DNA from: an uncultured Anaeroplasmataceae bacterium
GTDB lineage: Bacteria > Bacillota_I > Bacilli_A > Acholeplasmatales > Anaeroplasmataceae
Direction: 5' to 3'
NCBI GenBank assembly: GCA_910579215.1
Contig: CAJTTN010000015.1
Coordinates: forward strand, 1 to 34,098
Length of the DNA: 34,098 bases
The notes beneath the pieces were generated by a model. The model saw only the letters and a program-made list of their open reading frames with translations, was not told the DNA's origin and made no database searches. The position numbers were made by a program, and so were the translations under genes. Each line of letters opens with the position of its first letter. Position 1 is the stretch's first letter. Positions 16,386 to 24,244 of this stretch are shown piece by piece.

Positions 16386-17515
16386 CTTTCATCACCTTTT
16401 TCATAATAATTTTGTATTTTCTTCTTCGTATTTAAGCCAAAAATTATAGGGCTACCCGTATTCTCTATGTTTGAGGTAGGAATCCCATTTTTATCATAAT
16501 ACTTTATCCCACTTATTTTATCATAAAAACTAAGAAGCATGTCCATTACAGGAACTTCGATATTAAATAGGTTGGCTAATTCCTTATAAATACATATCCC
16601 ATAAGGAAAGTCCTCTATAAATACTCTAGAATTTAAATCAGGAACATAAGCACCATTAATCTCTTTCAAAGGAACTTTAACCTCTTTAAACGCTTCAATG
16701 CTTTTTAGTTTTTTTGTCATCAAATTAGCAGTATTTGCTTCATAATATTCAGTTAATGGAGTATACTCATCGATATACTTTAAAGAGATTTTTTTATAAA
16801 TACTTTGCAATTCAGTATCATATTTGATTAAAAGCTCTGAGGTTTCATCATTCCATAAATCATACATATATAATTGATTTTTATATGTAACACCTAGACT
16901 ATAATCCTTAAAAGCATTGTAGACACCACATAAATGTAAAATGGGATTGGAATTACATAAAGTAATTGGTAAAAAGCTTTTAAAACAGGTCGTATTTATT
17001 TTAAAATTATTTTCAAAAAAATCACATAAATTTATACAGTTAGGAAAGCTAGCAAGTTTAAGATTTTTTTTCTTAGATAAAATTTTTGCGACATATCCCG
17101 TATCATTTAATTCAGCACGAGTTATAAAAGGAACTCTTTGCAATCCGAAGATTGTCAAGCCTTTATCTATAAGATTTTTACAACAATATTCAACCCCACC
17201 ATATCCTGGGAGAAATATTAATTTGCATTTAGGATTCAAAACCTCCTCTATTTCTTTTGAAAATTTTGGACGGAGGAAGGCTGGATATGTACAAAGAACT
17301 ACATCAACATCACAAAATGTTTTTTGTTTATCAAAAGAAACAATAAAATTTTCTGTCTCGTAGGACAATTCATCTTCAATATCAATTATCTTTAAACTGC
17401 CATATTTTAAAATATTCTTTTCTGTATAAAGCCAAATGGTATGCGTTGTATTATGGGCCAAGAAGCCAGTCAAGCTTAGGCCCAAATTGCCCCCCCCAAC
17501 AACTACAATTTTCAT
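16382..17515 (-). CDS. NAD(P)-dependent octopine/nopaline-type dehydrogenase, possibly phase-variable
   Basis: Opine dehydrogenases reductively join an amino group and a 2-keto acid, or oxidise the reverse. The 377-residue protein has the N-terminal dinucleotide loop VVVGGGNLG (4-12), an FGLQRVPFITRAE segment and the C-terminal octopine-DH-type region including LPITLCNSNPILHLCGVYNA with its conserved Asn/His. A G8 run (17490-17497) covers codons 7-9, exactly in the glycine loop: in frame as given, but one base fewer stops after 12 codons and one more after 21. The gene starts (ATG 17515, AAGGGG upstream) after the broken acyltransferase and is translationally coupled to the aminotransferase. 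Substrate unknown; it could build an opine-like or amino-polyol group. Confidence 0.8.
   Translation of the reverse strand: MKIVVVGGGNLGLSLTGFLAHNTTHTIWLYTEKNILKYGSLKIIDIEDELSYETENFIVSFDKQKTFCDVDVVLCTYPAFLRPKFSKEIEEVLNPKCKLIFLPGYGGVEYCCKNLIDKGLTIFGLQRVPFITRAELNDTGYVAKILSKKKNLKLASFPNCINLCDFFENNFKINTTCFKSFLPITLCNSNPILHLCGVYNAFKDYSLGVTYKNQLYMYDLWNDETSELLIKYDTELQSIYKKISLKYIDEYTPLTEYYEANTANLMTKKLKSIEAFKEVKVPLKEINGAYVPDLNSRVFIEDFPYGICIYKELANLFNIEVPVMDMLLSFYDKISGIKYYDKNGIPTSNIENTGSPIIFGLNTKKKIQNYYEKGDER
17490..17497 (-). repeat. G8 homopolymer tract at codons 7-9 of the opine-type dehydrogenase
   Basis: Eight G on the coding strand encode the Gly-Gly-Gly of the nucleotide-binding loop. G7 would give a 12-residue and G9 a 21-residue peptide, so any single slip switches the gene off; the four-base overlap could also reduce translation of the aminotransferase. 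Classic position for a phase switch. Confidence 0.85.
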
Positions 17516-17546
17516 ATGAAGCCCCTTTCAATATAAGCATTCTTTA

Positions 17547-18108
17547 TTAGATTACTTTTTCCCATAGCTTGGTAATAAAATTATATTTTTTTACTACCTT
17601 AGCTGGATTTCCAACTGCAATGGAAAAGTCAGGTATAGATTGATTAACAAAAGAATTAGCTCCAATAACACAATGCCTTCCGATAGTGACATTTCCTACT
17701 ATACAAACATTAGTACCTATCCAACAATCTTCTTCTATATTTATTGTATTATTTAATTCTAAATCCCCCTGCTCTTTAATTGGCTGATTAGGATCCAAAT
17801 AATTATGATTATGGTCGGAGATAAAAACGTTAGGACCAGTAATGGTATTTTTGCCGATTCTAACATTGTTATTGGCATTAATTCTTGAAAACATGCCAAT
17901 TTGAACTCCCTCTTCTAAATGAATTTCCCCCCCCTCCATGAGGACACAGGAGACTATAGGGAGCAATTTCTACATTATATCCGAACTTTATTTTCTTACC
18001 ATTCACAATTTTACAATGCTTACCAATATAGTCTCCCCTTTTTAAATTAGGTACTCTATATTTCAATTTATAATATAAATATAAGCATCTCTTTATAAAC
18101 TTCTTCAC
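17547..18108 (-). pseudogene. Hexapeptide acyltransferase, out of frame at a G8 tract (phase-OFF or broken)
   Basis: The GTG at 18108, nine bases after AAAGGAG, opens a frame of 76 codons. Its first 58 residues look like the start of a WcaF/Maa-type acyltransferase (basic amphipathic helix, then IGKHCKIVNGKKIKFG and NVEIAPYSLLCPHG). At the G8 run the match continues in another frame as GEIHLEEGVQIGMFSRIN, then DHNHNYLDPNQP and WIGTNVCIVGNVTIG, to the stop at 17547. With seven G the whole reads as one 186-residue enzyme of normal length. So the enzyme is off at G8. No other defect is seen in either part, which favours a reversible switch over decay. A homopolymer sequencing error would look the same. 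Confidence 0.8.
17927..17934 (-). repeat. G8 homopolymer tract that throws the acyltransferase out of frame
   Basis: Eight G on the coding strand, beginning at codon 59 of the acyltransferase. Frames before and after differ by one base; removing one G (or adding two) joins them. Candidate slipped-strand switch, currently OFF. Confidence 0.85.
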
Positions 18109-18125
18109 ATTATAAATCTCCTTTC

Positions 18126-19583
18126 TTATTTTACCATAATATTTTTTATTAATTCAATCAATTTCTTTCTAAATATTATACATAATAATAAAGATATACC
18201 TATTAGACTATAGCGAATAAAAAAATAATTATAAGTGAAAATTATAATAAACATACAAGATAAAACAAAAATAGTAGAAAATACTATAAATTTCATATTA
18301 TATAAATTTTTAATTACTTTTATTTCTTTTCTCATTACCCATTTATACATCGCAAAGTGGCATAGTGCTAATAATATATAACTGAATAGTGTTGTATACC
18401 CAGCAGCATGATATCCAAACTTAGAAATAAAGAAATAATTTAAAAGAATATTAATACTTGCACAAATTATCGACGCAAAGGAAATCTGCCAGGTCTTTTT
18501 ATAATAATATTCCAAATTACTAAACATGGAATATAAAAATATAAAAAAAACTGAAGCAGAAACTGATGGAATAATCCATTTTGCATCCATATATTTTTCT
18601 CCACCAAAAATGAATACAACTTCAGGAGCAAATAGCATTGTTAGTATACACAATAAGGCTACAACAAAAAATAAGGGTCCTGTATTTTTCTTTATAGAAT
18701 CAAATTCACTTGTATGGATACGCTTATAAATATAGGGCACAAGAGAAAAGTTAATAGCATTCACAAATAAAAACATCAAATTAGAAATAGAATAAGCAAC
18801 ACTGTACATCCCTGCCTCAGCTGTCCCAATCATATCACCTATCATTATTCTATCCGCTTGATTTAAAATAAATGTGGAAAGGTAATGAGGGATTAAAGGT
18901 AAATTAAATAAAATCGCATATTTCCAGTATTTCTTATTAAAAAAACAACGACCATTACAAATTAGCATTACAAATAAAAAAACAAAAACCACACATTTTA
19001 TTAATATCTCTGTGTATATTTTAGCTTCTACTTTATAAGAAGAAAATATTATAATACTAATTGCTGAACAAGCTACTGTAAGAACAGATAAAACAATAGA
19101 TACAATTACAAACTTTTTATATTTGAAGTCAAATCTTTCTCTTGCAGACCAAAATTCATATGCTGGAACGAACATTAATTCTAAAAGCATTGCCCCCATC
19201 AATATAGGAGATAAATCAAATACCGAAGTCCAAAAATCTATAAAGGAAAAATAAATGATAGTTAAAAAAATGGTTATCGTAGTCGTTAGCCCTAATAAAG
19301 AGGAGGTAAATCTCTGCCTATCCTCTTTATATGTTAGTAATCCCTTTGTATAGCTACTCATATATATGTTCAACGATGAAAATATTACAAAAATGCTATA
19401 CCAAGATTGAAAAATAGTATAGGTCCCATATTCCTCTTGTGTCATAAGTCTTGTAAAAATAGGTAAAGAGAGTAAAGCAATACCTTTATTTATAAAGTTA
19501 CATATGGTATACCAAACTGATGATTTTAAAGGAGATGGTAAATTTTTATATTTATTTGCTAGCTTTAACACTTTGTCTTTCAT
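18126..19583 (-). CDS. Polysaccharide flippase (Wzx-like, MVF superfamily), cluster B
   Basis: A 485-residue membrane protein with 12-14 hydrophobic segments. The N-terminus (SSVWYTICNFINKGIALLSL then PIFTRLMTQEEYGTYT) is the standard opening of O-antigen/capsule flippases, with LTREEYG-like loop after helix 1. It would flip the lipid-linked cluster B repeat unit. The ATG at 19583 lies 32 bases inside the TagF-like gene and has only a weak site, so expression probably depends on coupling. It is followed by the phase-OFF acyltransferase. Confidence 0.87.
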   Translation of the reverse strand: MKDKVLKLANKYKNLPSPLKSSVWYTICNFINKGIALLSLPIFTRLMTQEEYGTYTIFQSWYSIFVIFSSLNIYMSSYTKGLLTYKEDRQRFTSSLLGLTTTITIFLTIIYFSFIDFWTSVFDLSPILMGAMLLELMFVPAYEFWSARERFDFKYKKFVIVSIVLSVLTVACSAISIIIFSSYKVEAKIYTEILIKCVVFVFLFVMLICNGRCFFNKKYWKYAILFNLPLIPHYLSTFILNQADRIMIGDMIGTAEAGMYSVAYSISNLMFLFVNAINFSLVPYIYKRIHTSEFDSIKKNTGPLFFVVALLCILTMLFAPEVVFIFGGEKYMDAKWIIPSVSASVFFIFLYSMFSNLEYYYKKTWQISFASIICASINILLNYFFISKFGYHAAGYTTLFSYILLALCHFAMYKWVMRKEIKVIKNLYNMKFIVFSTIFVLSCMFIIIFTYNYFFIRYSLIGISLLLCIIFRKKLIELIKNIMVK

Positions 19584-20787
19584 CGTCTAACCCCAGTATT
19601 TCAACAATTCTTTTACAACTATTACCATCCTTATACTTGTATAAAAAGTCAATCAATTCTTCCCTTTTTTCAGCAAATGTATCCTTCTCTTTATCTACAT
19701 CATCAACAAAATTAACAAAATCTTCAAATGTGTAAATGGAAGGGCCAACTAAATAATCCTCTATATTTTCAACACTCACACCTAGCTTATACTCTTTCAA
19801 ATCAGACAATATAAAACCAATCGGTTTATTTAACAAAAGAAACGAGAAGGCTACTGCAGAATAATCACTAATAATTGCATCACAAGATTTAAATAAACGA
19901 TAATTATCTAAATTCAAGTCTTTCATTTTCTTTCCAGTAAGTATTATAATATTTTCTTGATTATATAAACTCTTAATTGTATTTAAATCTTGTTTAGGGT
20001 GAATTTTTATAATAAGAAGATTATTCCTTTCTTTTAAAAAATCCTGTAATAATTTTAATTCTTCTTCAGTATCGATAAGAGGGATACCAAACCTCTGATC
20101 AACCAAACTATCATTTCTTTTATATCCGCCACCTTTTCTAAATGTTGGCATCCATAAAATTATTTTATTATATTTTTTTGTTGTAATTTTTTCTAACTCA
20201 TTAGGAATATCTTGATATAATACATCATGGCAGGGAAAACCAGGATGAATAAATCTTGTATCTGGATATAAAATTCCGTATTGTTTGCATAATACTTCAT
20301 CATAATTTTTAGAAGGGCTTAATATATAATTTACAGCATCTGGAATATGAATTTGTCCATAACAATTTTTTAATGATACTGCTCCATGTGTAAAATAGAT
20401 GGTAATTTGATCTGGTCTGATTTTAGCTGTATACGTGTTGTCAAAGGTGAAAAATTTTGCTCGACAAATATAATATGCTTTTCTAAAAGATGGCTTGAAT
20501 AGATAGAGTTGTTTTACATTTTTTTCTTTCAATTTTCTTTTTTTATTTTTCAAAAGCCAAATTATTTTGTATTTTTCATTATAATTATTTTTAACTAAAT
20601 AATCATAAAAAGCTCCACCATTACAATCAAAATCGTTATGACTTTCAATTATAATCATATTTAAAAGTTTTTTATTTTTAAAAAAGAGATTTATAAATTT
20701 ACAATAAATAATATTTAATTTATATTTATAAAACACTTGAATAGCATGAAGGATTCCATGTTTTTTTATATATCCAAGAATTGCCAT
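19552..20787 (-). CDS. CDP-glycerol:glycerophosphate transferase family (TagF/TarF-like)
   Basis: Members transfer an alcohol-phosphate from a CDP-alcohol to a glycan or a growing chain. The 411-residue protein has the family pattern: IIESHNDFDCNGGAFYDYL near residue 50, YFTHGAVSLK (130-140), HPGFPCHDVL, the GT-B WMPTFRKGG and the C-terminal KSCDAIISDYSAVAFSFLL followed by NKPIGFI. A basic amphipathic N-terminus suggests membrane association. Its presence gives a use for the CDP-alcohol made by the fusion protein at 13968-15311. It lies between an acyltransferase gene and the flippase in the same operon. The exact alcohol cannot be told from sequence. Confidence 0.87.
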   Translation of the reverse strand: MAILGYIKKHGILHAIQVFYKYKLNIIYCKFINLFFKNKKLLNMIIIESHNDFDCNGGAFYDYLVKNNYNEKYKIIWLLKNKKRKLKEKNVKQLYLFKPSFRKAYYICRAKFFTFDNTYTAKIRPDQITIYFTHGAVSLKNCYGQIHIPDAVNYILSPSKNYDEVLCKQYGILYPDTRFIHPGFPCHDVLYQDIPNELEKITTKKYNKIILWMPTFRKGGGYKRNDSLVDQRFGIPLIDTEEELKLLQDFLKERNNLLIIKIHPKQDLNTIKSLYNQENIIILTGKKMKDLNLDNYRLFKSCDAIISDYSAVAFSFLLLNKPIGFILSDLKEYKLGVSVENIEDYLVGPSIYTFEDFVNFVDDVDKEKDTFAEKREELIDFLYKYKDGNSCKRIVEILGLDDERQSVKASK

Positions 20788-20811
20788 TATATCATCTCCT
20801 TTACAATTAAA

Positions 20812-21315
20812 TCACTTAAATTTCTTTTCTTTTTTTAAATTTTCATAATGCTCTTTATCTCTATATTTAAACGGTGTTGCTGGATGACCACCAGCAATGG
20901 CTAAGGGAGGAATATCTTTACATACTACAGAGCCTGCTTGAATAATTGCTCCTTCTCCAATAGTCACCCCCCCTAAAATAATTACATTATTTCCCAACCA
21001 AACATTATCTTCTATTATAACATCCTTATCAATCCAAGTTTCATCATAAGGTATTTTTTTACCATTATAATTATGGAAGGATGAAATAATTTGACAGCCT
21101 GGTCCTGAGTGAAAATTATCTCCAATCTTTATTACACCATTACCAGACATTGCCATACCATTAAAATTAACATTATTCCCTAGCTGTGTTTTAGAGGTAA
21201 CAAAGGATTTAGATCCACAATAAATTTTTTTACCACAAACCATTGCTCTTCTCTTTATCTTTAAGGGATAATAAAAATTTGCAGCTCTTCTTTTAACACT
21301 GGCAATAAAGCCCAT
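20812..21315 (-). CDS. Hexapeptide-repeat acyltransferase with a G7 tract
   Basis: A 167-residue left-handed beta-helix acyltransferase: repeats such as NGVIKIGDNF, HNYNGKKIPYDE, VIIEDNVWLGNNVIILGGVTIGEG and the terminal AGSVVCKDIPPLAIAGGHPA, which is close to CapG/maltose-acetyltransferase types. I chose the ATG at 21315, ten bases after GAGGA (21326-21330), over a GTG at 21324 that would touch the site. The reading frame overlaps the end of the polymerase gene by 23 bases. A run of seven G (20967-20973) encodes the Gly-Gly of LGGVT and is in frame. Probably acetylates the cluster B glycan. Confidence 0.85.
   Translation of the reverse strand: MGFIASVKRRAANFYYPLKIKRRAMVCGKKIYCGSKSFVTSKTQLGNNVNFNGMAMSGNGVIKIGDNFHSGPGCQIISSFHNYNGKKIPYDETWIDKDVIIEDNVWLGNNVIILGGVTIGEGAIIQAGSVVCKDIPPLAIAGGHPATPFKYRDKEHYENLKKEKKFK
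20967..20973 (-). repeat. G7 homopolymer tract inside an acyltransferase gene
   Basis: Seven G on the coding strand at codons encoding Gly-Gly-Val in a hexapeptide turn; frame is open as given. It is shorter and less likely to slip than the three G8 runs, but it is in the same class of gene. Confidence 0.55.
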
Positions 21316-22477
21316 AACATTCACTTCCTCTAACTAATTTTTTATCTATCTTTGGCAAACTAAAAAGTACAACTAAATAAGTAAAATAAAAATAATACTC
21401 TGTAACACTTTCAATAAGCATAATAGACATAAACATTATAAGAGTTACTATTGCAACTTTATAAAGAGATTTATTTCCAATATTTTTTAAATCCTTGATT
21501 CCTAAAAATAATAAGATTAAAAAATCTATAAGTAATAAAATACCTCCATCAAGTAAACGTTGAATTAATTCATTATGTGCATAATTAAATCCGCCAGCAT
21601 CAATACTCCAAGAGGACCAAAATGGTTTTAAAAGTACTCCATAAGCTCCATAGCCCGTAAATGGTTTATCCAATATTAGACCATATGCATCTTTCCAAAT
21701 AAAGGTTCTACCAGATAGGCTGAGTAAACTATTCTGAAAAGAAATGCTTTCTAATCCAATAGAATACCATACTAGAAAAATATTTAAAAATATAAATATG
21801 AAAAAATAACTCTTTGGTTTTAATCGCAATATATAATCTGCCTTAAAATGATTTAAAAAATAAAATATGAAGTAAAGCCCTAGGCAAATATAGGAAGCTG
21901 CAGTTTGAGATAAGAGCAATGTACATAAGGAAAGTATTCTTAGAGTCTTAAACTTTTTACCTTTTCTAAAATAAAATTGATCCAAATAGGAAACAAAAAT
22001 TCCTAATATAGAAATTTGCGAATACATTTGCACATGCCCTAAAAAATAAATATGATAAGAGTTTAAACCATATTTAAATATTGGATAAAAACAAATATTT
22101 AATACAAATAAAAGTATCAATATATTCGTTATAGATTTCAAAATAACTTTAGGATATTTTTTTATATAAATAAGAAAAAATATTATAAAAATAGGGGTAA
22201 CAAGTAATTTTTGAATTCCTTCTCCTAGCTCCCCCTTATTAAATAATGTTATTCCTAAAAATACTCCATAATATAGACATACAAAATAAATAAACCTATC
22301 AATTTTTCCTTTTTTTAGTAAAAAATAATTACCAATATACAATAGCATCAATATCAAAGATCCAGCAAGCCATATCAAATAAAAGTTACGGTAGCTTGAA
22401 TAATACTCTGCAAACCCTTTAGGAAACAAAAAAGGAATCAGAATAAAATATATCATTATATTCTTTATTTTTTCCAT
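21293..22477 (-). CDS. Wzy/O-antigen-ligase-like polymerase (membrane), cluster B second copy
   Basis: A 394-residue membrane protein with about ten to twelve helices and the large extracytoplasmic loop near the C-terminus seen in Wzy/WaaL proteins. The loop holds SLSGRTFIWKDAYGLILDKP then FTGYGAYGV, and GGFNYAHNELIQRLLDGG, whose R-x-W-x-A and Ala-His-Asn-x-x-Gln/Leu signatures are typical of the O-antigen ligase/polymerase family. It overlaps the GT32 gene by 13 bases and the next acyltransferase by 23, so the three are tightly coupled. Likely polymerises the cluster B repeat. Confidence 0.85.
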   Translation of the reverse strand: MEKIKNIMIYFILIPFLFPKGFAEYYSSYRNFYLIWLAGSLILMLLYIGNYFLLKKGKIDRFIYFVCLYYGVFLGITLFNKGELGEGIQKLLVTPIFIIFFLIYIKKYPKVILKSITNILILLFVLNICFYPIFKYGLNSYHIYFLGHVQMYSQISILGIFVSYLDQFYFRKGKKFKTLRILSLCTLLLSQTAASYICLGLYFIFYFLNHFKADYILRLKPKSYFFIFIFLNIFLVWYSIGLESISFQNSLLSLSGRTFIWKDAYGLILDKPFTGYGAYGVLLKPFWSSWSIDAGGFNYAHNELIQRLLDGGILLLIDFLILLFLGIKDLKNIGNKSLYKVAIVTLIMFMSIMLIESVTEYYFYFTYLVVLFSLPKIDKKLVRGSECYGLYCQC

Positions 22478-23175
22478 TTTAAAATCCTCTTTAATTTAAT
22501 GATTCTCTTTTCTCCAATAAACATATACAGCCTTCGTTTTAATCCATTTCCTTTTGAAAGCCAAGCACCACCATAATGATGAATAGACACAGATTCCTCA
22601 CATAGTAAATTTAAAGCATTTGTAGAAATCGGATCAAAATATTTTGCTGGATAGATCGTTACAGTTTGTAAATTTTGTAATTCATTTTTGGATTGAAAGC
22701 CAACTTCTGATAATATCTTTGTATTTATATAGGGACATGCCAAATTTTGAAATTGAGATAAATTAAACTCTAATGAATTATATTCATCAAGCATTTTTTT
22801 CAAAATCGGATGAAATTGAACTGAACCAAAGCCTAAACCAGTATTAACAAAACAGCCATCTTGCTGTATACCAAAATAAGCCTCTTCCGTTAAAAGGAAA
22901 TTTAAAGATTTCAACAGTTCTACATCTGTATCTAAATATATTCCTCCATGATTATATAGTATGTCTATTCTAGCATAATCAGAAACAAATGCCCATTTCT
23001 TTGCAGAATAGGCTTGTCTAACAAACTCATTCTTTTCAATGTCGTAATTGGTTTCATCCCAACGAATAATTTGGAAATCTGGACAAAACTTTTTCCAAGA
23101 TTGTATACATTTATGTACATACTTTGGCATTGGATTTTTTCCAAACCAGCAATAATGTATAATCTTTGGTATCAA
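22465..23175 (-). CDS. GT32-family glycosyltransferase (OCH1/capsular type)
   Basis: A 236-residue GT-A transferase: IPKIIHYCWFGKNPMP at the N-terminus, then WDETNYD, AFVSDYARIDILYNHGGIYLD and the metal-binding DTD (in YLDTDVELL), all diagnostic for the family called sugar-binding region containing DXD. A C-terminal SIHHYGGAWLSKG completes it. A perfect AAGGAGG (23184-23190) lies eight bases before the TTG at 23175, which begins directly at IPKIIH, so I prefer it to the GTG at 23184 that overlaps the site. Cytoplasmic; sugar and acceptor unknown. Confidence 0.88.
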   Translation of the reverse strand: MIPKIIHYCWFGKNPMPKYVHKCIQSWKKFCPDFQIIRWDETNYDIEKNEFVRQAYSAKKWAFVSDYARIDILYNHGGIYLDTDVELLKSLNFLLTEEAYFGIQQDGCFVNTGLGFGSVQFHPILKKMLDEYNSLEFNLSQFQNLACPYINTKILSEVGFQSKNELQNLQTVTIYPAKYFDPISTNALNLLCEESVSIHHYGGAWLSKGNGLKRRLYMFIGEKRIIKLKRILKWKK

Positions 23176-23183
23176 TTCAATCA

Positions 23184-23190
23184 CCTCCTT
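23184..23190 (-). promoter_or_regulatory. Perfect ribosome binding site that fixes a TTG start
   Basis: AAGGAGG on the minus strand, eight bases before TTG at 23175. It excludes the GTG at 23184 as start of the GT32 gene. Confidence 0.65.
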
Positions 23191-23197
23191 TTAAAGT

Positions 23198-24238
23198 CTA
23201 TTGGTAAATTTCATTATATTTTTTAAAAAAAGTTTCTATTCTATAATTTGAATCAAAAACTTCCTTAGCTTTGATAACCTTTAGTCGATTATCCGAATTC
23301 ATTACTTGATCTAACTTTCTAGACAAATCAACTATTGAATCACTTTCAAATAAAAAACCTGTTGATTCTGTAACAATTTCTTGATTACTTTCAATATCTG
23401 AGCACAGAACTAGAGTCTCTACTCCAAAGGCTTCTAAAATATTTAAAGGTAATCCTTCCCATCTAGAAGGCAAAACTAAGCAATCTAACTGAGAAATTAC
23501 ATTTAAAGGATTATTTGTAAAGTCCTTAACAATTATATTATCTGCAGATAAATCTTGAATAAGCTCTATAATTTCATTTTTCATAGGACCATCCCCATAA
23601 ACAAAAAGCTTTCTTTTTGAATTATTATTTGAAAATGATTTAATTAATATATCTAATCCTTTTTGTTCAGCGAATCGTCCCACAAAGCCAAAGATATAAA
23701 ATCCATCATTCTTGTAATCTTGAATTTCTTGAATTTCTTCTTTTATATATGAATTATCAATTCCATTAGAAATTGTTAGTAATTGAGGAAATTTGAATCC
23801 GTAGTTTATTTCTGTTTGCTTTTCAACTGTTTTCCCACAAGCAACAATCTTAAAATTTTTCAGCGAAAATTTAGTAAGCTTTATTTTGTCTGAAAAGGTA
23901 TTATGCATTGTATGAATCAATTTACAATTTTTAGGCTTTGCTAGCGCTACATAAAATGCAGCCATACGATGATGGGTATGAATAATATCAAATTTTTCTT
24001 TTTTAAGTATTTTTTTTATCTTTTTTAGATTTTTAATAATTAAGAATGGGTTCTTAGAATCTATATTACTTATCTCATAATGTTTTATTTTCATCTCATC
24101 TAGTTTTTTAAGGTTAATCCCTCCAGATGATATAACAGTAATGTCATAATTTGCAATAAAATTTTTGCATAATTGTAAAATGACATTTTCTGTTCCACCC
24201 AATTCCATACTTTTAGTGAAATAAAGTATTTTTTTCAA
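23198..24238 (-). CDS. GT4-family glycosyltransferase, cluster B
   Basis: A 346-residue GT-B transferase: KILYFTKSMELGGTENVIL at the N-terminus, DIIHTHHRMAAFY (about 84-96), FVGRFAEQKGLDILI, and the EX7E nucleotide-sugar block SRWEGLPLNILEAFG. It begins with TTG at 24238, with AAGTGA overlapping the end of the TagA-like gene, whose TGA is part of that site. It adds one sugar in the cluster B repeat; which one is not readable. Confidence 0.87.
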   Translation of the reverse strand: MKKILYFTKSMELGGTENVILQLCKNFIANYDITVISSGGINLKKLDEMKIKHYEISNIDSKNPFLIIKNLKKIKKILKKEKFDIIHTHHRMAAFYVALAKPKNCKLIHTMHNTFSDKIKLTKFSLKNFKIVACGKTVEKQTEINYGFKFPQLLTISNGIDNSYIKEEIQEIQDYKNDGFYIFGFVGRFAEQKGLDILIKSFSNNNSKRKLFVYGDGPMKNEIIELIQDLSADNIIVKDFTNNPLNVISQLDCLVLPSRWEGLPLNILEAFGVETLVLCSDIESNQEIVTESTGFLFESDSIVDLSRKLDQVMNSDNRLKVIKAKEVFDSNYRIETFFKKYNEIYQ

Positions 24239-24244
24239 TTTCTA

